A DNA stretch of 64,000 bases from Chitinolyticbacter albus (lineage in GTDB: Bacteria > Pseudomonadota > Gammaproteobacteria > Burkholderiales > Chitinibacteraceae), in contig NZ_JANBVF010000004.1 of NCBI RefSeq assembly GCF_024437655.1, positions 248,001 to 312,000 on the forward strand, read 5' to 3'. A program made the position numbers and the translations under genes. Under the pieces are notes generated by a model, which was not told where the DNA came from, ran no database searches, and was given only the letters and a program-made list of their open reading frames with translations. Shown piece after piece: positions 53,222 through 61,980 of this stretch (its first letter is position 1; every line of letters begins with the position of its first letter).

Positions 53222-54157
53222 ATGGTTGATATACAAAAACGCATGGCCGCCATCGAACCTGCCTGGGATCTCTATCGCACGCTGCTCGCCGTGCTTGAAC
53301 ACGGCTCGCTATCCGCTGCTGCCCGCGTGCTGGGGCTGACGCAGCCCACGGTGGGCCGGCAGATCGAGGCGCTGGAAACGCAGCTGGGCCTGCCGCTGTT
53401 CACCCGCTCGCAGACGGGCCTGTTGCCCACCGACGCCGCGCGGGCGCTACGGCCTCAGGCCGAGGCAATGCGCGCCAATGCCGCGGCGCTGTTGCGGTTG
53501 GCGCAGGGCAGTGCCGACGAGGTGCGCGGCGCGGTGCGGATCACCGTGTCGGAAATGGTCGGCATCGAGCTGCTGCCGCCGTTGCTCACGCCGCTGCGCG
53601 AGCAGCATCCCTTGCTGGTCTTGGAGCTGGTGCTGTCGGACCAGCTGCAGAACCTGCTGCAGCGCGATGCCGATATCGCGGTGCGGATGAGCCCACCGAC
53701 GCAGGACGCCTTGCTGGCGCAGAAGGTCGGCACGGTCGGGCTGGGGCTGTATGCGCATCGCGACTATGCGCTGCGCCACGGCCTGCCGCAGCGGCTGGAT
53801 GAGCTGGCGCAACATGCGCTGATCGGCTTCGATACCGAGCTGCCCTATATCCGCCGGCTGCGCGAGCAACTGTCGCTGCCGCTTAACCGCGACGAATTCG
53901 CCGCGCGCTGCGACAACACGCTGGCGCAGCTTGCGCTGCTGCGCGCCGGCTTCGGCATTGCCTTCTGCCAGCACGGCATCGCCGCGCGCGACCCGGCCTT
54001 GCTACCGGTGCTGCAAGCCGAGATCGGCTTTGGTTTCGACACCTGGGTGGTGATGCATGAGGATCTGCGCGGCAGCCGGCGGCATCGCGTGGTGTTCGAT
54101 GCTTTGTTACAAGGAATCAAAAAGCACCTGAATGGAGAAGATGACAAGATAGAATAG
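53222..54157 (+). CDS. LysR-family transcriptional regulator
   Basis: 311 aa from ATG at 53222; a GTG at 53216 or ATG at 53243 are alternatives. N-terminal helix-turn-helix with AARVLGLTQPTVGRQIEALE, then effector domain (IELLPPLLTPLREQHPLLVLEL). The divergent epimerase-like gene is its probable target. The last ten or so codons (QGIKKHLNGEDDKIE) are AT-rich compared with the rest and diverge from the copy of the same end found at 55104, suggesting that the 3' end was replaced. Confidence 0.87.
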   Translation: MVDIQKRMAAIEPAWDLYRTLLAVLEHGSLSAAARVLGLTQPTVGRQIEALETQLGLPLFTRSQTGLLPTDAARALRPQAEAMRANAAALLRLAQGSADEVRGAVRITVSEMVGIELLPPLLTPLREQHPLLVLELVLSDQLQNLLQRDADIAVRMSPPTQDALLAQKVGTVGLGLYAHRDYALRHGLPQRLDELAQHALIGFDTELPYIRRLREQLSLPLNRDEFAARCDNTLAQLALLRAGFGIAFCQHGIAARDPALLPVLQAEIGFGFDTWVVMHEDLRGSRRHRVVFDALLQGIKKHLNGEDDKIE

Positions 54158-54202
54158 GGGGTATTGCAATATCAAAATCATCAAAACCGGAAGGGGTTTA
54201 GC

Positions 54203-55048
54203 TTGAAAACAGCTATTGTGCTTTTTCTCTTGTGTGGCCAGGTTTTTGCCGCGGGTGAGCAGCGAAACTACCCTAACATCGGAGAGATAGAACTGTCATT
54301 TCCTGATGGAGCTGAGGAGTATCAATACATTAAATATGCGAAGCCCTCCAGGGCTTCCAACCGGGATACTATACAGACGCTGCAATCGCTTTGGGTGTTT
54401 GGGCTGTTGCCAGGGCTGGTTGGAGGAATGCTTGCAGTTCATTTGGAGCAGAAAAATAATGAGCCCGCGCCAAAAATACAGATAGGCCAGGAAAAAAGCG
54501 AAGATAGCGAGAAATTGACGGCGTTCCTTGCAAGTGAATCGCCTATGCTTCGTCAAGCTATCGAACGAGAATTGGTGACGCGATTGACAGGGAAGGGTTA
54601 CGACCTGATTTCGCAGAGTATCAAACCAGCAGGGGAAAAGGAGACGTTTGGTGCCACGTTGAGCATCCACCCACGGGCAGCGTATGTGGAAGACACCTTG
54701 GAAAAGGTTTACTACCCATTTATTTTGGCAAGCGCTGTGCTACGGGAAAAAGGCTCTGGGGAAATTATAAAAGAGTGGGAGTTGAGCTATGGATATAACT
54801 TTCCAAATATGCCGACAACTCACGTAGGAACTGCTCGGGAGTATCGGATTCCCGTGGAGGAGGATATATATCAGAGTTTAAGCAAGGCGCAGCGCGGGTT
54901 GATTGCTGGAGGCGCCATGATAGCTGATCATTTGGCTGATGAACTGCTAGTCAAGGAAGCCCCAGTAGAAGAAGTTCCGGTAGAGCCACAATCTGAGAAT
55001 GCCTCTTCTTCCTTTGATCTTGCTGACCAGTCGCCAGTGGCTAGTTAA
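54203..55048 (+). CDS. AT-rich exported protein, unknown function
   Basis: 281 aa from TTG at 54203, which has GGAAGGGG six bases upstream; a TTG further upstream (54164) lacks such a site. Signal peptide of about 17 residues (MKTAIVLFLLCGQVFA), a hydrophobic segment near residue 63-80 (FGLLPGLVGGMLAVHL), then a charged C-terminal domain with a GluVal-rich end (KEAPVEEVPVEPQ). No family is recognised. The gene is visibly AT-rich against its neighbours and lies between lysR and a broken copy of the lysR 3' end. Confidence 0.6.
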   Translation: MKTAIVLFLLCGQVFAAGEQRNYPNIGEIELSFPDGAEEYQYIKYAKPSRASNRDTIQTLQSLWVFGLLPGLVGGMLAVHLEQKNNEPAPKIQIGQEKSEDSEKLTAFLASESPMLRQAIERELVTRLTGKGYDLISQSIKPAGEKETFGATLSIHPRAAYVEDTLEKVYYPFILASAVLREKGSGEIIKEWELSYGYNFPNMPTTHVGTAREYRIPVEEDIYQSLSKAQRGLIAGGAMIADHLADELLVKEAPVEEVPVEPQSENASSSFDLADQSPVAS

Positions 55049-55103
55049 TTAAATGCCTTTGTCCTTTGTATGGCTCAGCGTTCGGCGCACATGTCTTGAC
55101 ATG

Positions 55104-55308
55104 CTGCTGCTGCGCCGGTTCCGGAATCGCCTTCTGCCAGCACAGTATCGCCGCTCGTGACCCGGTCCTGCTACCGGTACTGGTGCGGGATTTCGGTTGC
55201 GGTCTGGACGCCTGGGTGTTGATGCACGAGGACCTGCGCGGCAGCCTCCGCCATCGGATGGTGTTCGATGCGCTGGCGGACGGGCAGCATGCGCAGCTGG
55301 CCCCCTGA
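55104..55308 (+). pseudogene. second copy of the lysR C-terminal end, broken
   Basis: Codons read GIAFCQHSIAARDPVLLPVL and, after a short stretch, VLMHEDLRGSLRHRMVFDAL, matching the C-terminus of the LysR protein at 53222-54157 (there IAFCQHGIAARDPALLPVL and VVMHEDLRGSRRHRVVFDAL). Nucleotide similarity is high but not identical, and a frameshift lies at its 5' edge near 55110. It holds only the last 60-70 codons. The AT-rich gene sits between the two copies. Confidence 0.65.
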
Positions 55309-55344
55309 ACGGCCATGTATGGTGGTTCAGGGGGCCTTCCTCGG

Positions 55345-56667
55345 TCAAGGCAGCGGTGTGGTCGCGTATTCCTTGAAGATGGCAGGCACGGCGGTCTTGT
55401 AATAGAACAGGCCGTTGTTAGTGCTGTCCGGGCCCAGTGTGAAGGTGGGTCCAGGGAAGCTAAGTAGCGCGGCGATAAGGGCAGGATCGCTGGGTTGATT
55501 GAGAAAGGCCGGGGTTTTGCCTAGCTCATCGAGCGAGAGTGTCTCGTAGCTTGGCATGCTATCAAGGGCCCAGGATTTCGTGGTATCGGTGTAGTCCACG
55601 ACGCTGCCTTCTTTGGCCGTGTTTTTCACCACATACAGATCAGCTCCCCGGCTATCTCTCAGATAGGACGCCATGGAGGAGGGAAGAACGCAGTTGCCAT
55701 TCTTACAAGTGCGAAGTACCGTCCCATGGCCAGTGTTAGACCAGAGTATGACTTTTTTCCCCGGATACAGATGCGTCATCGACCACATCACATTTTCCGC
55801 CATTTGTTTGTCACGCGGGTCGGGAATGGTCATCTGGGGCAGGTTGGCCTGCCGGACGACGTCTGCTACCAAGCCCTTGATCTGCAAACACCACCAGCCG
55901 GGGGTTTCGCGTGGGGTAGCGCCCTGGGTGTTATCGCTGCACAGCTCGTTCTGGAGTTGGGCGGCTACGGCATCGAACCCAGCGTGGTCCATTCCGCCCG
56001 ACGTCAGCTCGGCTGCGCGTTTTGCCACCGATGCAAAACTGGCCCATTGCGCGTGTTGCAGGGCTGTGGAGTTGCGGCTTTGCAGGAAGCTGGTCAGGGC
56101 GGGAACGATTTCGTCGATCGAGGTGGCGCCCCCTAGCGGTACATCGACACCGCCCAGCAAGAGCGGCGTGGCTGTGGCGCGCTGTTGGTCGACGTACGAC
56201 AGCACCTTGCGGCCAGCATCGCTCTTGGAATACATGAAGAAAATGCGGTTGGGGGCTAGATCGACCACGCTGGCATTCTTGTTGGTGGCACTGCGCCAGA
56301 TGGCTTCGACGTCGAACATGGCGCTTTCCATCAGCAGCACTTCGAAGCCCTTGACCTTGTGCAGGTATTGCACTTGGCGATTCATCAATTCGAAGGCGTT
56401 GGCATCCCCGTGCGTATCTTCTGTCAGCGAAACAATGTGTGCGTCACCAACGGCATTGCCAAACGCGGCAAGATCGCTGAAATCGTCGTCGGGGCTGGCT
56501 ACCAGAGTTTTGATGGGCGTGGCGCTGGAATTCACCCAATCGTAGACACTGCGTGGCACATCGAATTGTCCTATACGAACTGATCCCGATTTGCCTGAGC
56601 CATCACCGCCACCGCCACAGCCTGCGAGCGCCGCTAACCCGAGCAGAAGACACATTCCTTTTTTCAT
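55345..56667 (-). CDS. erythromycin-esterase-family lipoprotein
   Basis: 440 aa. Lipobox LAALAGC (Cys 17) followed by a Gly-rich linker. Family motifs: IVSLTEDTHGDANAFELMNR (compare Ere xxGExtHG), RDKQMAENVMW and KVILWSNTGHGT. The best-known Ere enzymes hydrolyse macrolide lactones, but these distant, envelope-anchored homologs have unknown substrates and there is no proof of antibiotic resistance. AAGGGGGG precedes the start at 56667. Confidence 0.75.
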   Translation of the reverse strand: MKKGMCLLLGLAALAGCGGGGDGSGKSGSVRIGQFDVPRSVYDWVNSSATPIKTLVASPDDDFSDLAAFGNAVGDAHIVSLTEDTHGDANAFELMNRQVQYLHKVKGFEVLLMESAMFDVEAIWRSATNKNASVVDLAPNRIFFMYSKSDAGRKVLSYVDQQRATATPLLLGGVDVPLGGATSIDEIVPALTSFLQSRNSTALQHAQWASFASVAKRAAELTSGGMDHAGFDAVAAQLQNELCSDNTQGATPRETPGWWCLQIKGLVADVVRQANLPQMTIPDPRDKQMAENVMWSMTHLYPGKKVILWSNTGHGTVLRTCKNGNCVLPSSMASYLRDSRGADLYVVKNTAKEGSVVDYTDTTKSWALDSMPSYETLSLDELGKTPAFLNQPSDPALIAALLSFPGPTFTLGPDSTNNGLFYYKTAVPAIFKEYATTPLP

Positions 56668-57052
56668 ACCACCCCCCTTGATAAAGTACGGGCAGTGTAA
56701 CACTCAAGAAAGAATTGTATGGGTCTGTGAAATTATTTGAGTTGTGCCGGTTGATGAGGCAGGAACGTGACCTCAGTAGGCAAGCGAATGCGGGTGAACG
56801 GTCGTCGGCGGTTGGAGCGGATATTGACACCGTGTTGCGACTCCACATCTTGGGACCTGAGAGAGGGGCTACAGCCGCGCTGTGAGCGCCAATTATCGGC
56901 GCGCATACTTGGTGGTCGCTGCGGCGATCAATGTGCAGCACCGGGCGCTTGGCGCCGCAGGTGTTGATGTCACCGACCCAGGCCAGCTCGACCAGCATGT
57001 TGAGGGCACGCGTTGACGGCGCGATCGACGCGTATTTACCACGGCGCGGGCT
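56668..57052. other. intergenic region, no recognised gene
   Basis: 385 bases between two minus-strand genes. Open frames on both strands, such as one reading VELAWVGDINTCGAKRPVL on the minus strand, have no support as genes; a transposase-like impression from VGDI was not confirmed by neighbouring motifs. Confidence 0.35.
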
Positions 57053-57277
57053 TTAGCCCTGGGCTGCGACCACGCGGATCTCGACGCCAGCCAGCGTCAC
57101 CACTTGCCCGGCGCGGATCTTGTTGGTCTTGCGCAGCTCCTGCACGCCGTCGACCGAGACCGCGCCACTGGCGACCAGCGCCTTGCCGGCGCCGCCGCTG
57201 TCGGCCACGCCGGCGAGTTTCAACAGATCGCACAGCGCGATGTAGTCCTGGTAGAGCTGGATTTCGAGGATGTGCAT
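57053..57277 (-). CDS. S4-domain RNA-binding protein (YbcJ-type)
   Basis: 74 aa, almost entirely an S4 domain: LCDLLKLAGVADSGGAGKAL, then GAVSVDGVQELRKTNKIRAGQ. Same family as E. coli YbcJ. Binds RNA, exact role unsettled. Start at 57277 gives the family's usual length; a longer shadow frame was rejected. Confidence 0.85.
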   Translation of the reverse strand: MHILEIQLYQDYIALCDLLKLAGVADSGGAGKALVASGAVSVDGVQELRKTNKIRAGQVVTLAGVEIRVVAAQG

Positions 57278-57312
57278 AGGGAGTCTCGGTATGGGGTTGG
57301 TAGCGCTGCGCT

Positions 57313-58926
57313 TTATGCTGCCATCGCGCGGGCGACGGCTTCGGCGATCTCGATGCCGTCTACGCCGGCCGACAGAATGCCGCCAGCGTAACCTGCGCCT
57401 TCGCCGGCCGGGAACAGGCCCTTCACATTCAGGCTCTGCAGCGTGTCGCGGTCGCGGGTGATGCGTAGCGGCGAGCTGGTTCGCGTTTCCACGCCGGTCA
57501 GCATCGCGTCGTGCATGCTGTAGCCGCGGATCTGTCGCTCGAAGGCCGGCAGCGCTTCGCGCATGGCGATGATGGCGTAATCCGGCAGCGCCAGCGCGAG
57601 GTCGGTCAACGTCACGCCCGGCGTGTACGACGGCGCGACCGAGCCGAAATCCTTGGACGGGCGGCCGGCGAGGAAGTCGCCGACCAGCTGCCCGGGTGCG
57701 TTGTAATCGCTGCCGCCCAACTCGAAGGCGCGCGATTCGAGCTGGCGCTGGAACTCGATTCCGGCCAGCACGCCGCCAGGGTAGTCGGCTGGGGTGATGC
57801 CGACGACGAAGCCGGCGTTGGCATTGCGCTCGTTGCGCGAGTACTGGCTCATGCCGTTGGTGACGACGCGGTTCGGTTCGCTGGTGGCGGCGACCACGGT
57901 GCCGCCGGGGCACATGCAGAAGCTGTAGACCGAGCGGCCGTTGCTGGCGTGGTGCACCAGCTTGTAATCGGCGGCGCCGAGGATGGCATTGCCGGCCGAT
58001 GGCCCGAAGCGCGCGGCGTCGATCACCGATTGCGGGTGCTCGATACGGAAACCGACCGAGAACGGCTTGGCTTCCATGAACACGCCGTGGCCGTGCAGCA
58101 TCTCGAAGGTGTCGCGCGCGCTGTGGCCCAGCGCCAGCACCACATGATCCGATTCGATCACGCTGCCGTCGGCGAGCTTCACGCCACGCAGCTGCAGGCT
58201 GTCACCGGCCTTTTCCAGCAGCAGGTCGTCCACCTTGTGGTTGAAGCGGATCTCGCCGCCGAGCGCGATGATCTTGGCGCGCATCTCCTCGATCATGGTC
58301 ACCAGGCGGAAGGTGCCGATATGCGGCTTGCTGACGTATTCGATCTCCGGCGGCGCACCGGCGGCGACAAATTCCTTCAGCACCTTGCGGCCGAGAAAAC
58401 GTGGATCGCGGATCTGGCTGTAGAGCTTGCCGTCCGAAAAGGTGCCTGCGCCGCCTTCGCCGAACTGCACATTGGAATCGGGATTGAGCTCGCGTTTGCG
58501 CCACAGCCCCCAGGTGTCCTTGGTACGCTCGCGCACCGCCTTGCCGCGTTCGAGCACGATGGGGTTGAAGCCCATCTCGGCGAGGATCAGCGCGGCAAAC
58601 AGGCCACAGGGGCCAAAGCCGACCACCAGCGGGCGCTTGGTCGGCGGGGAAGCCAGTTGCGCGACGTGGTGGTAGCTCATATCCGGCGTGCTGCTGACGC
58701 AGCGATCGCTCTCGAAGCGTTTCAATAGCACGGCTTCATTCTTCACTTCGGCGTCGACAATGTAGACCAGCAGGATGGCGGCCTTCTTGCGAGCGTCGTA
58801 CGAACGTTGGAACACGGTGAAGTTGATGAGATCGGCCGGCTTGATGCCGAGCTTCTTGAGGACGGCGGCCGGCAGTTCGTCTTCGGTGTGGGTGAGCGGC
58901 AGCTTGATTTCGGTGATACGGATCAT
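57313..58926 (-). CDS. NAD(P)/FAD-dependent oxidoreductase (COG2509-type)
   Basis: 537 aa. FAD-binding VVGFGPCGLFAALILAEMG at residues 101-119, NVQFGEGGAGTFSDGKLYSQ near residue 158, and C-terminal GLFPAGEGAGYAGGILSAGVDG. The family is uncharacterised FAD dehydrogenases (COG2509), about 530 aa, possibly linked to oxidation of a small metabolite. It precedes the S4 gene in the same direction (35 bases). Confidence 0.85.
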   Translation of the reverse strand: MIRITEIKLPLTHTEDELPAAVLKKLGIKPADLINFTVFQRSYDARKKAAILLVYIVDAEVKNEAVLLKRFESDRCVSSTPDMSYHHVAQLASPPTKRPLVVGFGPCGLFAALILAEMGFNPIVLERGKAVRERTKDTWGLWRKRELNPDSNVQFGEGGAGTFSDGKLYSQIRDPRFLGRKVLKEFVAAGAPPEIEYVSKPHIGTFRLVTMIEEMRAKIIALGGEIRFNHKVDDLLLEKAGDSLQLRGVKLADGSVIESDHVVLALGHSARDTFEMLHGHGVFMEAKPFSVGFRIEHPQSVIDAARFGPSAGNAILGAADYKLVHHASNGRSVYSFCMCPGGTVVAATSEPNRVVTNGMSQYSRNERNANAGFVVGITPADYPGGVLAGIEFQRQLESRAFELGGSDYNAPGQLVGDFLAGRPSKDFGSVAPSYTPGVTLTDLALALPDYAIIAMREALPAFERQIRGYSMHDAMLTGVETRTSSPLRITRDRDTLQSLNVKGLFPAGEGAGYAGGILSAGVDGIEIAEAVARAMAA

Positions 58927-59322
58927 GGTGTGGGTCCTGGTGGCTTGTTACGCCACAAATTGACGGGATTGCTGGTGGTGCTATGCCGACGCGGTAACTT
59001 TTGCGGCGGCTGGTTGTTTTATTTGCTTAGCGCCTTCGGCGCGGTGTTTAGATGCCGGTTCCGCCCGGCGGACGGGTTCATTTCTTTTGCTTCGCCAAAA
59101 GAAACGAACCAAAGAAAAGGCGACCCCGCATCCGCGCCCTTCGGGTGCCCTCGCTGCGGACAATCGAGTCGGCGCCTGCGGGACTCGGCCTGCGGCCTCA
59201 AACATCCTCGGCGAAACCCCGCCCCGCTTGTTCCTCGCTCGGCGCTCCTGAGGGGAATTCGGGTGGTGTGCGGGTATGGCAGTCCAAACGAGAATTGGGG
59301 GCTGTCCCCAATTCTCCCTGCC
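58927..59322. other. intergenic region with repeat copy 1
   Basis: 396 bases containing the first copy of a perfect 75-bp inverted repeat (59055-59129). The rest has C/G-rich runs and short imperfect repeats resembling those beside the other copy. No protein gene seen. Confidence 0.6.
59055..59129. repeat. 75-bp inverted repeat, left copy
   Basis: Identical, in inverted orientation, to 60743-60817. Each copy also folds on itself: GGTTCATTTCTTTTG (59075-59089) pairs with CAAAAGAAACGAACC (59096-59110) with one mismatch and a six-base loop. Repeats with this core are scattered in many betaproteobacterial genomes. Confidence 0.85.
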
Positions 59323-60480
59323 TTACCTCCCCTGCAAGCCATGGCGGCGGATTGCTTCGTTGCAATACATTAGGAAGCGGCAAGCGCAGGCCGCGCCATC
59401 GGGGCGGTAGCTCCAGTCCCAGCACCAAGGGGCCCGTTGAGTGTCGATCGGAAACAGAATCATACTGCCCTCGGCCTGCTCGACCAGCCAGTCTGCGGGT
59501 AGCTCATCCATTCTGATGAAAAGCCTGTCCCTAAGCTCGATCCGGGCCCAAGCCAACTGCGAAGCACTCGCTTGCTGCAGACTGGCGATCTCGCCCCAGC
59601 CCAGTCGCCCATAGCGCCAACTGTACAGGCCATTTTTGGCCAGCACGACACGGTCGACGCCGCAAGCCAGTAACAACAAGGCCACAAGCAGGCAGGCGCC
59701 CCCTGCGGTGCTTAGCAAACCACTAAGGCCGCCTCCGGTCAGCAGGGCCAGCACACCGAACAGCGTTAGCCAGAACACGGATCGGCCAAAACGGCGCAGC
59801 GGGTAATACACCAGACCGCGCTTGTGAAAGGCCTCGGGCAAGACCGGAGCAGTCACATCAGCCGGCAAATGCGCCAGCAAGGCTGCCAGTTCATGCCGAA
59901 AACGGTGTGCGGGGTCGGCGTACTGCAGCCCGTTGACCTGCAAGGCCAGACTGGGATCGGGGTAAGCGCATATCCGCTGCAAGCGGCCATCCTCGTGGAC
60001 AACGTGTAGCACGGCGCGCACCGCGGCTGCGGCATTGCGAGTTGACGCTTCCAAGAAGCCTGCATTCATACGCAACTCGATGCGCAATTGCAGCCTCTGC
60101 CACGGACAGATACCACCCTGACCAAGGCGTAGGCCGCCGCGATCGAAGGTCAGCAAATCACGATGGCTTCGTGGCCGCAAGCTGACAAGCCCCATGATTC
60201 CTACTACTAGCAATAGGGTTGGCAGCTGAATCAACCATACATCCAGCGTCTCCGGCATGGCTGTTTCAGTTTCCACCGCGGATTCCAGCCAGCTCAGCAG
60301 CCACCAAATTCCACCGCTGAGCAGCCATATCACGCCAACGAGGAGCGCAAGCGTGTACCAATTTTCCCGTCGTTCGTCGTGAGCGCTGATCACGCGCACT
60401 CCGAGCGTGCCCAGTTCATGCGGCGGGTGCGACATGGGCTTGTTCTCGGGCTCGGCCAGCCAGCCGCGCTTGAACATCAT
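59323..60480 (-). CDS. membrane protein of unknown function between inverted repeats
   Basis: 385 aa from ATG at 60480 (GGGAG six bases upstream; longer ATG at 60507 possible). Helices near residues 40-64, 80-100 and a hydrophobic block near 235-285. Cys- and Trp-rich C-terminus (WCWDWSYRPDGAACACRFLMYCNE). No family is recognised. The gene is the only one enclosed by the inverted 75-bp repeats. Confidence 0.65.
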   Translation of the reverse strand: MMFKRGWLAEPENKPMSHPPHELGTLGVRVISAHDERRENWYTLALLVGVIWLLSGGIWWLLSWLESAVETETAMPETLDVWLIQLPTLLLVVGIMGLVSLRPRSHRDLLTFDRGGLRLGQGGICPWQRLQLRIELRMNAGFLEASTRNAAAAVRAVLHVVHEDGRLQRICAYPDPSLALQVNGLQYADPAHRFRHELAALLAHLPADVTAPVLPEAFHKRGLVYYPLRRFGRSVFWLTLFGVLALLTGGGLSGLLSTAGGACLLVALLLLACGVDRVVLAKNGLYSWRYGRLGWGEIASLQQASASQLAWARIELRDRLFIRMDELPADWLVEQAEGSMILFPIDTQRAPWCWDWSYRPDGAACACRFLMYCNEAIRRHGLQGR

Positions 60481-60893
60481 TGCCACTCCCAAAGCACCGT
60501 CAGCCATCCTTGCATATCACGTTGTATTCAGCGGCGCACCGCCTCAACTCGCTACAGCAGAAGGTCCCAGGCTCAATGAGCGGGATCGGGGTCAGACTAC
60601 GAATTTTGAGCAAACCTAAGGAACACAGTGCGCCCGTGCACAAATGCGGGCACATGGTTTTCCTCCCCTTTGCCAAGCGCCGAAGGAGTGGAGCGAGACC
60701 TTAGGCTCGCGACCGACTGAGGGTAGCCCGGAGGGTCGCAAGGCGGGGTCGCCTTTTCTTTGGTTCGTTTCTTTTGGCGAAGCAAAAGAAATGAACCCGT
60801 CCGCCGGGCGGAACCGGGATCAACCCCCGCGCCGTAGGCGCTAACCGCCTCGCCTTTGCTCTACCTCAACCGACGCGCAACTCGCGTCCCCCA
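60481..60893. other. intergenic region with repeat copy 2
   Basis: 413 bases carrying the right copy of the 75-bp repeat (60743-60817). The remaining sequence has no plausible gene; the frames here that read SPFLWFVSFGEAKEM are products of the repeat. Confidence 0.55.
60743..60817. repeat. 75-bp inverted repeat, right copy
   Basis: Exact reverse complement of 59055-59129 (75 of 75 bases by eye), 1.6 kb away. Confidence 0.85.
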
Positions 60894-61880
60894 CTACTCC
60901 CCACGTTTATTGGCTTCCGCCGCCTCCACCTTCCGCAGCACCTTCTCCTGCCGCCGCCGCTCGGCCACGTCGGAGACGTCACCCCCAATATGCTGCTCCC
61001 CCCGTACCTGCGCCAGCCGCACCTGGCGTTCGCGCTCGATAAAGGCCTGTAGCTGTTCTGGGCTGTGCTGGTCATGGCAGTGCGGGCAGCTCACGCCGGC
61101 GCGGTAGTGCTCGCTTTGCTTGTCCGCTTCGGTGATCGGCAAGCGGCAGGCATGGCACAGATCGTACTGGCCCTTCTGCAGCTGGTGGTCGACCGAGACC
61201 CGGCCGTCAAATACAAAACATTCCCCCTCCCACATCGTCTCTTCGGCCGGCACGTCTTCCAGGTATTGCAGGATGCCACCTTCCAGGTGGTAGACCTCAT
61301 CGAAGCCCTGCTCCTTGAGGTAAGCGGTCGATTTTTCGCAGCGGATGCCGCCGGTACAGAACATCGCCACGCGCTTGTGCTGCTTGGGATCGAGGTGCTG
61401 CTGCACGTAGCCGGGGAATTCGCGAAAGCTTTCGGTCTTGGGGTTGATCGCGCCCTTGAAGGTGCCGATCTGCACCTCGTAATCATTGCGGGTATCGACC
61501 AGCAGCACGTCCGGCTGCGAGATTAGCGCGTTCCAATCCTTGGGCTTCACATAGGTGCCGACCACGCGTTGTGGATCGATGCCTGCCACACCCATGGTGA
61601 CGATCTCTTTCTTCAGCTTCACCTTGGTGCGGTTGAACGGCTGGGTTTCGTCGTACGAGAGCTTGTACGAGATCTCGCCCACGCGTGGGTTCAGCCAGGC
61701 CAGCATCGCGTCGATCGCGGCCTGGCTGCCGGCCACGGTGCCGTTGATGCCCTCGGCGGCGAGCAGCAGCGTGCCGCGGATGCCGTGCTCGTCGAGCAGG
61801 TCTTGCAGCGGAGCGCGCAGGTTGGCGAAATCGGGCAGCCCAACGAATTTGTAGAGGGCGCAGACGGTGATGCTGGACAT
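60894..61880 (-). CDS. trhO: tRNA uridine(34) hydroxylase TrhO (YceA)
   Basis: 328 aa. Rhodanese-like domain with catalytic loop [10 protein letters not shown] (Cys about 175, conserved Cys 181) and N-terminal [11 protein letters not shown]-terminal [12 protein letters not shown] and CPHCHDQ provide zinc-ribbon-type Cys. Oxygen-dependent hydroxylation of U34 in tRNA for wobble modification. Confidence 0.9.
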   Translation of the reverse strand: MSSITVCALYKFVGLPDFANLRAPLQDLLDEHGIRGTLLLAAEGINGTVAGSQAAIDAMLAWLNPRVGEISYKLSYDETQPFNRTKVKLKKEIVTMGVAGIDPQRVVGTYVKPKDWNALISQPDVLLVDTRNDYEVQIGTFKGAINPKTESFREFPGYVQQHLDPKQHKRVAMFCTGGIRCEKSTAYLKEQGFDEVYHLEGGILQYLEDVPAEETMWEGECFVFDGRVSVDHQLQKGQYDLCHACRLPITEADKQSEHYRAGVSCPHCHDQHSPEQLQAFIERERQVRLAQVRGEQHIGGDVSDVAERRRQEKVLRKVEAAEANKRGE

Positions 61881-61914
61881 CGCTATTCCTCGGAGCCAGG
61901 CATTGGCTCAATAA

Positions 61915-61931
61915 ACGGGAGGTCTTCCCGT
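61915..61931 (-). terminator. possible terminator of mgtE
   Basis: On the minus strand: ACGGGA, loop, TCCCGT, then TTTATT. A short stem downstream of the mgtE stop. Confidence 0.4.
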
Positions 61932-61980
61932 GTAAAAACAAGGAATTATGCCGCCAAGCGCGGCGGCTTGCCAGCCTGGA

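Noticed and set aside
55345-56667. Calling the Ere-like protein an antibiotic resistance gene
   Set aside because: It is a distant, lipoprotein-type homolog; resistance is not supported by the sequence.
56603-56998. Minus-strand frame with VGDINT, suggesting a transposase
   Set aside because: The neighbouring residues do not follow the rve/IS3 pattern and no DDE residues are in place.
59019-59342. Frames reading SPFLWFVSFGEAKEMNPSAGRN in both repeat regions
   Set aside because: These come from the 75-bp repeat itself and appear in any genome carrying it.
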